Positions 33,474 through 41,069 of a stretch of 64,000 nt of DNA are shown piece after piece. The DNA comes from CAVQGZ01 sp964356295 (lineage in GTDB: Bacteria > Actinomycetota > Actinomycetes > Jiangellales > Jiangellaceae). The stretch covers positions 1 to 64,000 of the forward strand of contig CAYHHE010000003.1 of assembly GCA_964356295.1 (NCBI GenBank). Direction: 5' to 3'. Each line of letters opens with the position of its first letter. Position 1 is the first letter of the stretch. Both the position numbers and the translations under genes were made by a program. Under the pieces are notes generated by a model. It worked only from the letters and a program-made list of their open reading frames with translations. It made no database searches and was not told the DNA's origin.

Positions 33474-36044
33474 GTGACCGACCCGACGATGCCCCCTGCT
33501 CAGCCCGCGGACGGCGGCGGGCGAGTCCGCGGGGTCGACCTGCAGACCGAGATGGAGCGGTCCTACCTCGACTACGCCATGAGCGTCATCGTGGGACGGG
33601 CCCTGCCCGACGTCCGCGACGGCCTCAAGCCGGTGCACCGCCGGGTGCTCTACGCCATGCACGACGGCGGCTACCGGCCCGACCGCGGCTACTCCAAGTG
33701 CTCGCGCATCGTCGGCGACGTCATGGGCCAGTACCACCCGCACGGCGACTCCGCGATCTACGACACCCTCGTCCGGCTCGCCCAGCCCTGGTCGCTGCGC
33801 TATCCCTTGGTGAGCGGGCAGGGCAACTTCGGGTCCCCTGGGAACGACCCCCCGGCAGCCATGCGCTACACCGAGTGCCGGATGGCGCCGCTGGCCATGG
33901 AGATGGTCCGCGACATCGACCAGGACACGGTCGACTTCCAGCCGAACTACGACGGCCGGGCCTCCGAGCCGACGATTCTGCCCAGCCGGTTCCCGAACCT
34001 GCTGGTCAACGGAAGTGCCGGCATCGCGGTCGGCATGGCCACCAACATCCCCCCGCACAACCTGCGGGAGGTCGCCGACGGGGTGCGATGGGCCCTGGAC
34101 CACCCCGACGCCACTCGCCCCGAGCTGCTGGCGGCCCTGATGGAGCGGATCAGTGGCCCGGACTTCCCGACCGGGGCGCTGATCGTGGGGCGCCACGGCA
34201 TCGAGGAGGCCTACCGGACCGGTCGCGGATCGGTCACCATGCGCGCCGTCGTCGACGTGGAGGAGGACGGCAAGGGCCGCGTCAGCCTGGTCGTCACCGC
34301 GCTGCCGTACCAGGTGAACCCCGACAACCTGGCGGTGCGCATCGCCGAGCTGGTCAACAGCGGCAAGATCACCGGGATCGCCGACATCCGGGACGACTCG
34401 TCCGGCCGCACCGGGCAGCGTCTGGTCGTCGTGCTCAAGCGCGACGCCGTTGCCACCGTGGTGCGCAACAACCTCTACAAGCACACCCAGCTGCAGGACA
34501 CCTTCGGCTGCAACATGGTCGCCCTGGTCGACGGCGTCCCCCGCACGCTGTCGCTGGACGCCTTCGTCCGGCACTGGGTCACCCACCAGGTCGAGGTCAT
34601 CCGGCGCCGCACCGAGTTCCGGCTGCGCAAGCGTCGGGAGCGGCTGCACATCGTGCGCGCCCTGCTCAAGGCGATCGATGTCATCGACGATGTCATCGCG
34701 CTCATCCGGGGCAGCGAGTCGGCCGCCCGGGCACAGGTGGCCCTGCAGGAGTTCCTCGACATCGACGAGGTCCAGGCGCGGGCCATCCTGGACCTCCAGC
34801 TGCGCAAGCTGGCCGCGCTGGAGCGCCAGGAGCTGCAGGACGAGCACGACGTCCTGGTCGCCGAGATCGCCGACCTCTCCGACGTCCTGGCCCGCGACGA
34901 GCGCAAGCGGGAGATCATCCGCACCGAGCTCGACGAGATCGTCGAGCGGTACGGGGACGAGCGGCGGACGCAGCTGGTGCCCTCCGAGGGGGAGCTGACC
35001 GACTCCGACCTCATCCCCGTCGAGGACGTTGTCGTCACCGTGACCCTCGGCGGCTACGTCAAGCGCACCCGTAGCGACCTCTACCGGTCCCAGCGACGCG
35101 GCGGCAAGGGTGTGCGAGGCGCCGCGCTGCGCGGCGACGACGTGGTCGCCCACCTGCTGGTCACCACGACCCACCACACGCTGCTGTTCTTCACCGACCA
35201 GGGGCGGGTGTACCGCGTCCGGGTCTTCCAGGCCCCCGAGGCAGCGCGCGACGGGCGCGGCATGCACGTGGCGAACCTGCTGTCGCTGCAGCCGGAGGAG
35301 ACCGTCGCGCAGGTGCTGGCCATCGAGGACTTCGAGCAGGTGCCCTACCTGGTGCTGGCCACCCGGCTTGGCCTGGTCAAGAAGACCGACCTCACCGCCT
35401 ACGACACCCGGCTCACCGGCGGGATCAAGGCTATCGCCCTTCAGGACGACGACGCCGTCATCGGGGCCGAGCTGGTGACCGCCGCGGACGACCTGCTGCT
35501 CGTCTCACGCAAGGGCATGGCGGTGCGGTTCCATGCCGACGACGCCGCGCTGCGTCCGATGGGCCGCGACACCCGCGGAGTCGTGGGGATGAGGTTCCGG
35601 GACTCCGACGAGCTGCTCGCGATGACCGTGCTGTCGTCCGGCCTCGACGAGGAGTCGATCTACGTCTTCACCGTGACCGATGGCGGCTTCGCCAAGCGCA
35701 CGCCACTGTCGGAGTACCGTCCACAGGCCCGAGGCGGGTTAGGACTCAAGGCCGCCCGCCTGACCCGGGAGCGCGGCGCTCTGGTCGGCGCCCTCGCTGT
35801 CGGCGACGCCGACGAGGTGCTCAGCATCCGAGCCTCCGGTAGTGTGACACGTAGCCCGGTGAGCGGCGTGCGGGTCACCGGACGTGACACCATGGGTGTC
35901 ACCTTCGTGGACGTCGCCGGGGACGACGACGTCGTGGCGATCACACGGGTCGTCGAGGACGAAGTCGACGAGATCGACCCCACCAGCGATGTCGACGCGT
36001 ACGGTGAGCAGACCGTCGACCTCGGGGAGGACGAGAAGCTGTGA
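33474..36044 (+). CDS. gyrA: DNA gyrase subunit A
   Basis: 856 residues, normal. The catalytic Tyr lies in AAMRYTECRMAP. The quinolone region reads HGDSAIYDTLVRLAQ, with Ser and Asp at the E. coli Ser83/Asp87 positions, i.e. the susceptible type and unlike the Ala of M. tuberculosis. The GyrA box SQRRGGKGVRG in the C-terminal beta-pinwheel confirms a gyrase rather than topoisomerase IV. No intein. GTG 33474 follows GAGGGGAG. The stop overlaps the next gene. Confidence 0.98.
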   Translation: MTDPTMPPAQPADGGGRVRGVDLQTEMERSYLDYAMSVIVGRALPDVRDGLKPVHRRVLYAMHDGGYRPDRGYSKCSRIVGDVMGQYHPHGDSAIYDTLVRLAQPWSLRYPLVSGQGNFGSPGNDPPAAMRYTECRMAPLAMEMVRDIDQDTVDFQPNYDGRASEPTILPSRFPNLLVNGSAGIAVGMATNIPPHNLREVADGVRWALDHPDATRPELLAALMERISGPDFPTGALIVGRHGIEEAYRTGRGSVTMRAVVDVEEDGKGRVSLVVTALPYQVNPDNLAVRIAELVNSGKITGIADIRDDSSGRTGQRLVVVLKRDAVATVVRNNLYKHTQLQDTFGCNMVALVDGVPRTLSLDAFVRHWVTHQVEVIRRRTEFRLRKRRERLHIVRALLKAIDVIDDVIALIRGSESAARAQVALQEFLDIDEVQARAILDLQLRKLAALERQELQDEHDVLVAEIADLSDVLARDERKREIIRTELDEIVERYGDERRTQLVPSEGELTDSDLIPVEDVVVTVTLGGYVKRTRSDLYRSQRRGGKGVRGAALRGDDVVAHLLVTTTHHTLLFFTDQGRVYRVRVFQAPEAARDGRGMHVANLLSLQPEETVAQVLAIEDFEQVPYLVLATRLGLVKKTDLTAYDTRLTGGIKAIALQDDDAVIGAELVTAADDLLLVSRKGMAVRFHADDAALRPMGRDTRGVVGMRFRDSDELLAMTVLSSGLDEESIYVFTVTDGGFAKRTPLSEYRPQARGGLGLKAARLTRERGALVGALAVGDADEVLSIRASGSVTRSPVSGVRVTGRDTMGVTFVDVAGDDDVVAITRVVEDEVDEIDPTSDVDAYGEQTVDLGEDEKL

Positions 36045-36676
36045 CCACCAGCCGCCATCCTGCCACGGGTCTCGGCCCGGACGACGAGACCGAGGTCGTC
36101 CAGGCCGCTCTCGACGACCCGGTGGCCGCCATGGATCCGCCACCCGGGCCCACGCCGATGGCGCGCCCGACCCCTCCTGCCGACCCGTGGCCCGCGGAGG
36201 TGGACACGGGTCCGATCGTGCGCCCGACCCCGGCCGAAGGCTTCGACGACCTCGATGCCATGCCACCGGAGCGTCCGGTCACCCGAGCGGCCCGGCGAAC
36301 CGGAAAGGTGCGCAAGGCCCGGTTGAGGCTGCTGCGCGTCGAGCCCTGGTCGGTGATGAAGAGCGCGTTCGTGCTGTCGATCGCCATCGGGATCACGTTC
36401 GTCGTGGCGACCGCCACGCTGTGGTCGGTGGTGGACGCCGCCGGGGTGTTCGAGGCCCTGGGAGGTCTCATCACCGAGCTGACCGAGTCGCAGACCTCCG
36501 CCGGCGTCGAGATCACCGACTACGTCGGCTTCTCCCGCGTCGTGGGCCTGGCCACGGTCATCGCCGTCGTCGACGTCGTGCTGCTGACGGCACTGGCCAC
36601 CCTGTTCGCCTTCCTCTACAACCTCTCCGCCGCGCTGCTCGGTGGCTTCGAGGTCACCCTGGCCGAGGACGACTGA
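36041..36676 (+). CDS. DUF3566 membrane protein (Rv0007-like)
   Basis: 211 residues, starting with GTG 36041 inside the gyrA stop (GTGA). A Pro/Asp-rich cytoplasmic N-terminus of about 90 residues precedes the DUF3566 domain, which has two membrane helices (AFVLSIAIGITFVVATATLW and VVGLATVIAVVDVVLLTALA) and a conserved segment LLRVEPWSVMKSAF. It is the standard gene after gyrA in actinobacteria; the function is unknown, with envelope or division roles suspected. Confidence 0.9.
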   Translation: MTTSRHPATGLGPDDETEVVQAALDDPVAAMDPPPGPTPMARPTPPADPWPAEVDTGPIVRPTPAEGFDDLDAMPPERPVTRAARRTGKVRKARLRLLRVEPWSVMKSAFVLSIAIGITFVVATATLWSVVDAAGVFEALGGLITELTESQTSAGVEITDYVGFSRVVGLATVIAVVDVVLLTALATLFAFLYNLSAALLGGFEVTLAEDD

Positions 36677-36725
36677 GCGGTCTGCCCCGCTCCTGGCCAG
36701 GTGAGGTACCGTTGTCGGCTGGTTC

Positions 36726-36799
36726 GGGCCTATAGCTCAGACGGTTAGAGCGCTTCCCTGATAAGGAAGAGGTCACTGGTTCAAGTCCAGTTAGGCCCA
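36726..36799 (+). tRNA. tRNA-Ile (GAT anticodon)
   Basis: 74 nt. Acceptor arms GGGCCTA and TAGGCCC pair fully, anticodon stem TTCC/GGAA with loop CTGATAA gives anticodon GAT, and the T arm holds GGTTCAAGTCC. CCA is not encoded. It follows gyrA-DUF3566 as in Mycobacterium (ileT). Confidence 0.97.
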
Positions 36800-36800
36800 C

Positions 36801-36935
36801 GTGAAGAAGCTGCTGCTGCTGGCCGTCGCCGCCGGACTGGGCTACCTCGGATACCGCAAGTGGGCTGACTCGCAGCGAGAGGACGACGTCTGGGCCAAGG
36901 CGACCGATCCCGTGCCGCCGCGGGACCTGAGGTAG
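36801..36935 (+). CDS. DLW-39 family small protein
   Basis: A 44-residue protein with a hydrophobic N-terminus (KKLLLLAVAAGLGYLGYRKW) and an acidic tail with DDVWAKATDPVPPR. The pattern of a short helix, YRK, then acidic-W-TEATD-like residues is that of the DLW-39 family, which sits between tRNA-Ile and tRNA-Ala in many actinobacteria; here the tripeptide is DVW. The GTG start is one base after the tRNA body, so the gene has no room for its own ribosome-binding site and may be translated after tRNA processing as an almost leaderless message. Function unknown. Confidence 0.8.
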   Translation: MKKLLLLAVAAGLGYLGYRKWADSQREDDVWAKATDPVPPRDLR

Positions 36936-36947
36936 CACTCACCCCAA

Positions 36948-37020
36948 GGGGACGTAGCTCAACTGGCAGAGCACCGCCTTTGCATGGCGGGGGTTAGGGG
37001 TTCAAGTCCCCTCGTCTCCA
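36948..37020 (+). tRNA. tRNA-Ala (TGC anticodon)
   Basis: 73 nt. Acceptor GGGGACG pairs with CGTCTCC (one G-T), anticodon stem CCGCC/GGCGG with loop TTTGCAT gives TGC, and the T arm has GGGGTTCAAGTCCCC. CCA is not encoded. Equivalent to alaT of Mycobacterium. The following 224 bp are GC-rich and hold no gene I can support. Confidence 0.97.
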
Positions 37021-37244
37021 CTCTCACTCCTCCACTCGCGCCGCGGTGTGGGTCTGCGGCGGGTGGCTCCCCGGGGTGCGTGGGGCCCAGGGTGGGGGCC
37101 CAGCGCCGGGGGTCGTTGGCGGGTTTGGTGCGCGCGGTGGGGTGTGGACGGCGGGTGTGGTGCTCTGCGGGCACCGATTCCGCCGTGGATCACCGGTGGG
37201 GACCGGTGGGGCCGGGACGCTCCTGGCCGGGCTGGCGACGAGGG

Positions 37245-37688
37245 CTACGACTGCCCGGTCTTGGCCTCTTCGGCGGCCGCCTCCGCGGCTTCCTCGACCT
37301 GTGACGCGGTGTCCTGCGCAGCCGAGGCGGCAGCGTCGCCGGCGTCCTGCACGGTCTCGGCCGCCTCGTCCGCCTTCTTCTGGGTCGCCTCGGCGGCGTC
37401 TTCGGCGGCCTCGGAGACGGTGCCGGCAGCGGAGTCGGCCTTCTCGCCGACCGTGTCTGCCGCAGACTGGGCCTTCTCGGAGACCTTGGTCGCAGCGTCT
37501 CCAGCCGCGGCCGCGGCGCTGCCGGCGGTGTCAGAGACCTTGCGGCTCCAGTCGGTCGAGCTGCCGCTGTCCCAGCCTCCGGCGCTCTCCCAGGCGTTCT
37601 CGTTCGACGAGCCCATGAGCTTCTTGGCGATCACCGCTCCCGCCGCGGCCAGCGCTCCGATGAAGACCAACTTCTTGACCGCACCCAT
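37245..37688 (-). CDS. Ala-rich helical protein with N-terminal membrane segment, unknown function
   Basis: 147 residues. The N-terminus KKLVFIGALAAAGAVIAKKLM is a membrane helix; the rest is low-complexity and made of repeats with Ala, Glu, Lys, Ser and Thr (for example KVSEKAQSAADTVGEKADS), predicted as amphipathic 11-residue-type helices like LEA or apolipoprotein-like proteins. That composition can be a membrane-surface or stress protein, but no family is recognised. It is convergent with the tRNA cluster and divergent from ppiA. Confidence 0.7.
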   Translation of the reverse strand: MGAVKKLVFIGALAAAGAVIAKKLMGSSNENAWESAGGWDSGSSTDWSRKVSDTAGSAAAAAGDAATKVSEKAQSAADTVGEKADSAAGTVSEAAEDAAEATQKKADEAAETVQDAGDAAASAAQDTASQVEEAAEAAAEEAKTGQS

Positions 37689-37828
37689 CTGCGTGATCCC
37701 TTCCCGTGGATTCCGTTTCCCTGCCGCCTATCCGATCACGCTCCGACCCGCGGGTCCAGAGCGGGGGTGACAGACTGGACGCTCATGTCGTCCGGTGACG
37801 GCCGATCCCCGACAGGAAGGTAACCCCC

Positions 37829-38359
37829 GTGCCCGAGCGCCTCGTCGCCACCCTCCACACCACCCTCGGTGACATCGCGGTGACCCTGTTCGGTGACCAG
37901 GCGCCGAGGACCGTCGAGAACTTCGTCGGCCTTGCTGAGGGCACCAAGCAGTGGACCAACCCGAAGACCCGGCAGCCCTCGTCCGAGCCCTTCTACGACG
38001 GGTTGTCCTTCCACCGGGTCATCCCCAACTTCATGGTCCAGGGCGGCTGCCCGCTGGGCACCGGTACCGGCGGGCCCGGATACGACTTCGCCGACGAGTT
38101 CCACCCCGAGCTCGGCTTCGACCGTCCATACCTGCTGGCCATGGCCAACGCCGGTCCCAACACGAACGGGTCGCAGTTCTTCATCACCGTCGCACCGACG
38201 AAATGGCTGAACTTCAAGCACACGATCTTCGGCGAGGTCGCCGACGCCGAGAGCCGGTCGGTCGTCGACAGCATCGCCGGCGTGCGGACCGGGTCTGGCG
38301 ACCGTCCGGTGGAGCCCGTCGTCATCGAGTCGGTCACGATCGACAGGCAGTCGACCTGA
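37829..38359 (+). CDS. ppiA: Peptidyl-prolyl cis-trans isomerase (cyclophilin)
   Basis: 176 residues, cytoplasmic type with no signal peptide. The active-site pattern FHRVIPNFMVQGG, then MANAGPNTNGSQFFITV and LNFKHTIFGEV, is complete, including the catalytic Arg of FHRV. GTG 37829 has AGGAAGG upstream. Equivalent to Rv0009. Confidence 0.97.
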   Translation: MPERLVATLHTTLGDIAVTLFGDQAPRTVENFVGLAEGTKQWTNPKTRQPSSEPFYDGLSFHRVIPNFMVQGGCPLGTGTGGPGYDFADEFHPELGFDRPYLLAMANAGPNTNGSQFFITVAPTKWLNFKHTIFGEVADAESRSVVDSIAGVRTGSGDRPVEPVVIESVTIDRQST

Positions 38360-39207
38360 GCGAGCCGGGACGCACGCCGACAGCGCCGCCGGCGGCACGC
38401 TGCTACCGACATCCCAACCGGGAGACCCGCATCGGCTGCGCCCGGTGCGGCCGCCCCATCTGTCCGGAGTGCATGGTGCCGGCACCAGTGGGCTTCCACT
38501 GCCCGGCCTGCGTGGCGCAGGCGCGTCGCCGGACACCACCGGTGCGCAGCCAGCTCGGCGGCGTGGCGCGGCCGAACCCGCGCCGGGTCACCACCAGCCT
38601 GATCGGGGTCAACAGCGTCCTGTACGCCTTGACCTGGCTGAGCGGGGACGCCGTGCTCCGGGAGTTCGGCCTGATCGGGGTGGCCGTGGCGGCCGGGGAG
38701 TGGTGGCGGCTGCTCACCGCGCCGTTCCTGCACGTCGGGCTGTGGCACCTGGGACTGAACATGTTCGCCCTGTGGGTGCTCGGCGGCGTCCTCGAGCCGC
38801 TGCTCGGTCGGGGCCGGTTCCTCGTGATCTACCTGATGTCCGCTCTCGGGGGAGCCGTGGCCTCCTATGCCTTCAGCAACCCCGGCGGGATCTCCGTCGG
38901 GGCCTCGGGGGCGGTCTTCGGGCTGCTCGGCGGCCTGCTCGTGGCGCTGCGTCGGCTGAACCGGGACGTCTCCGGGGTGGTGGCGCTGCTGCTCATCAAC
39001 GTCGCGCTGGGCTTCGTCTTCCCCAACATCGACTGGCGGGCGCACCTCGGGGGGCTTGTCGTGGGCGCCCTGGTCACTGCGGCGTTCGTCTACGCGCCCG
39101 CGCGGTACCGGACTGCCGTCGCCTGGGGGACGATCGCGGCAGTGCTGGTCGGGCTGTCCGCCGTGGTGACCTGGCGCACCGAGCAGGTGCTGTCCGCGTT
39201 CTTCTGA
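38356..39207 (+). CDS. Rhomboid family intramembrane serine protease with N-terminal zinc-binding segment
   Basis: About 283 residues. The N-terminal cytoplasmic part has CYRHPNRETRIGCARCGRP and CPECM/CPAC, a Cys/His cluster likely to bind zinc. Six to seven helices follow with HLGLNMFALWVLGG, the catalytic Ser in SVGASGAVFG and the catalytic His in WRAHLGGLVVG. The start is a problem: no ATG, GTG or TTG precedes the Cys cluster in frame within a plausible distance. The best candidate is CTG 38356, which overlaps the ppiA stop as CTGA, so translation may be coupled. Confidence 0.85.
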   Translation: MSEPGRTPTAPPAARCYRHPNRETRIGCARCGRPICPECMVPAPVGFHCPACVAQARRRTPPVRSQLGGVARPNPRRVTTSLIGVNSVLYALTWLSGDAVLREFGLIGVAVAAGEWWRLLTAPFLHVGLWHLGLNMFALWVLGGVLEPLLGRGRFLVIYLMSALGGAVASYAFSNPGGISVGASGAVFGLLGGLLVALRRLNRDVSGVVALLLINVALGFVFPNIDWRAHLGGLVVGALVTAAFVYAPARYRTAVAWGTIAAVLVGLSAVVTWRTEQVLSAFF

Positions 39208-39231
39208 GGCGGGGTTCTCCGACCTCCGGGG

Positions 39232-39262
39232 TTGTCCACAGGAGTTGTCCCCAATGGGGACA
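39232..39262. promoter_or_regulatory. Perfect DnaA box next to a short hairpin, between rhomboid and crgA genes
   Basis: TTGTCCACA (39232-39240) is a perfect DnaA box. TGTCCCC-AAT-GGGGACA (39246-39262) is a perfect 7-bp hairpin without a T run. The genes on both sides converge, so the hairpin may end both transcripts; the box is 12 kb from oriC and could bind DnaA. Confidence 0.6.
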
Positions 39263-39320
39263 GAACAACAGCCGTGTAATCACAGACCGGCGGGACGAGG
39301 AGCGCAGGGACGGTGCCCGG

Positions 39321-39578
39321 TCAGCGCCAGCGGGTGAAGACGAGGAAGCCGGCCACGATCATGCCCATGCCCACCAGCAGGTTCCAGGTGCCCAGCGTGC
39401 TCATCCCCGGGATGTCGGAGCCGGCGACGTAGTACACGACGATCCAGATCAGGCCCAGGACCAGCAGGATGGACCCGGTGATCGGCACCCAGCGACCACT
39501 GTGCTGCTCCTCCAGCGGGGTGGCCTTCGGCGGCGGGCGGAAGGAGGAGTCCTTCCTGCGCCGGCGGGACTCTGGCAC
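39321..39578 (-). CDS. crgA: Cell division protein CrgA
   Basis: 85 residues with two membrane helices (WVPITGSILLVLGLIWIVVYY and NLLVGMGMIVAGFLVF) and a basic N-terminus (PESRRRRKDSS). Family features are the short N-terminal basic tail and the GTWNLLVG segment. CrgA links FtsZ, FtsQ and penicillin-binding proteins at the septum in Mycobacterium and limits FtsZ in Streptomyces. Orthologue of Rv0011c in the same place. Confidence 0.93.
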   Translation of the reverse strand: MPESRRRRKDSSFRPPPKATPLEEQHSGRWVPITGSILLVLGLIWIVVYYVAGSDIPGMSTLGTWNLLVGMGMIVAGFLVFTRWR

Positions 39579-39658
39579 CTGGCCTCCTGGTCGTTGCTCG
39601 CCGGGAACGTGGGGTGGACGAGGGCATCTAGCCTAGAGGTCGGGTGAAGGAGGGATCC

Positions 39659-40402
39659 ATGTCGACCTCGCGCAGCTGGCACGGCGGCGCGGTGCTCATG
39701 CTGGGCGCGGCCGGCCTGCTCATGGCCGCCGGCATCTCCTTGGCCGACACCTCCGACGTCGAGGCCAGCCGCGGCACCGAGCTCCCCGACCTGGTGGCGG
39801 CGCAGCAGCAGCGGGTGAGCGATCTGGAGGAGCTGGCCGCCGCGCTGTCGGATGAGGTCGACTCCCTGGCCGGCGCCGGGGCCGACAGCCCCGGCCAGGC
39901 CGTCCGGGAGGAGGTCTTCGCGCAGGCCGCCGCGGCCGGCTTCGTCGACGTGCAGGGGCCCGGGGTCACCGTCAGCCTGGACGACGCCCCGGTCCCCGAC
40001 GACCTCAGCGACCTGCCTTCTGGAACCACTCCCGACGACTACGTCGTGCATCAGCAGGACGTCGAGGCCGTCGTCAACGCCCTCTGGGACGGTGGTGCCG
40101 AAGCCATGCAGATCATGGATCGGCGGATCACCAGCGTCAGCGCGGTCCGCTGCGTGGGCAACGTGATCATCCTCGACGGACAGGTCTACTCCCCGCCCTT
40201 CACGATCACGGCGATCGGCAGCCCGCAGCGCCTGACCACGGCGCTGGACCGCTCCGAGGCGGTCACGGTCTACCGGGAGTGGGCGGACTACATCGGGCTC
40301 GGCTTCGGCGTCCAGGAGCACACGCAGGTACTGCTGCCAGCGGCCACCGGGCCGGCGACCCTGGCGCACGCCGAGCCGCTGACGGACGAGGCGGACGCGT
40401 GA
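39659..40402 (+). CDS. DUF881 family protein (Rv0012-like)
   Basis: 247 residues. One N-terminal membrane helix (GGAVLMLGAAGLLMAAGIS) is followed by a short coiled coil (DLVAAQQQRVSDLEELAAAL) and the DUF881 domain with VQGPGVTVSLDDAP, DYVVHQQDVEAVVNALWDGG and QIMDRRITSVSAVRCVGN. This extracytoplasmic domain resembles divisome-linked proteins of Gram-positive bacteria. ATG 39659 has AAGGAGG five bases upstream, better than the in-frame GTG 39644. It overlaps the amidotransferase gene (GTGA). Confidence 0.9.
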   Translation: MSTSRSWHGGAVLMLGAAGLLMAAGISLADTSDVEASRGTELPDLVAAQQQRVSDLEELAAALSDEVDSLAGAGADSPGQAVREEVFAQAAAAGFVDVQGPGVTVSLDDAPVPDDLSDLPSGTTPDDYVVHQQDVEAVVNALWDGGAEAMQIMDRRITSVSAVRCVGNVIILDGQVYSPPFTITAIGSPQRLTTALDRSEAVTVYREWADYIGLGFGVQEHTQVLLPAATGPATLAHAEPLTDEADA

Positions 40403-41064
40403 CCCGCCCCCGACGCATCCTGGTGGTCGACAACTACGACAGCTTCGTGTTCAACCTCGTCCAGTACCTCGGCCAGCTCGGCGCCCATTGCGAGGTGCGA
40501 CGCAACGACGGTGTGACCACCAGCGAGGCTCGCGACTACGACGGCGTCCTGCTGTCCCCCGGACCCGGGACGCCGCAGGCCGCAGGCGTGTCGGTCGCCA
40601 TGGTCGGTGACCTGGCCGGGCACGTCCCCGTGTTCGGCGTGTGCCTGGGGCTGCAGGCCATCGCCGTCGCGTACGGCGCGGAGGTCACCCGCGCTCCGGA
40701 GCTGCTGCACGGCAAGACCAGCACGGTCCACCATGACGGCACCGGGGTGCTCGCCGGGGTGCCCGACCCATTCGTCGCCACCCGCTACCACTCGCTGGCC
40801 GTCCGCGAGCAGACCGTGCCCGACCAGCTGGTTGTCACCGCCCGCAGCGCCAGCGGCGTGGTAATGGCGTTGCGGCATCGGGACGTGGCCGTGGAGGGCG
40901 TCCAGTTCCACCCCGAGTCGGTGCTGACCGACGCCGGGCACCAGATGCTGGCCACCTGGCTCACGGTGTGCGGCGATCCGGACGCACCGGCCCGAGCGGC
41001 CGACCTGGGACCCGTCGTCCGTACCGGCCCGGCGTCCCTTCCGCTGCCGAACCCGGTCGGCTGA
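40399..41064 (+). CDS. Glutamine amidotransferase, anthranilate/aminodeoxychorismate synthase component II
   Basis: 221 residues of class I glutamine amidotransferase. NYDSFVFNLVQYLGQLG is the N-terminal signature, GVCLGLQAIA contains the nucleophilic Cys, and FHPESVLT the His-Glu pair. It supplies ammonia to TrpE or PabB, neither of which is nearby. Annotated trpG in Mycobacterium (Rv0013); TrpG and PabA cannot be separated by sequence here. It converges on pknB with five bases between stops. Confidence 0.92.
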   Translation: MTRPRRILVVDNYDSFVFNLVQYLGQLGAHCEVRRNDGVTTSEARDYDGVLLSPGPGTPQAAGVSVAMVGDLAGHVPVFGVCLGLQAIAVAYGAEVTRAPELLHGKTSTVHHDGTGVLAGVPDPFVATRYHSLAVREQTVPDQLVVTARSASGVVMALRHRDVAVEGVQFHPESVLTDAGHQMLATWLTVCGDPDAPARAADLGPVVRTGPASLPLPNPVG

Positions 41065-41069
41065 GCGCC

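Noticed and set aside
37021..37244. Possible gene or structured RNA after tRNA-Ala
   Set aside because: The stretch is GC-rich with short G runs but no consistent frame, start signal or stable symmetric stem beyond chance.
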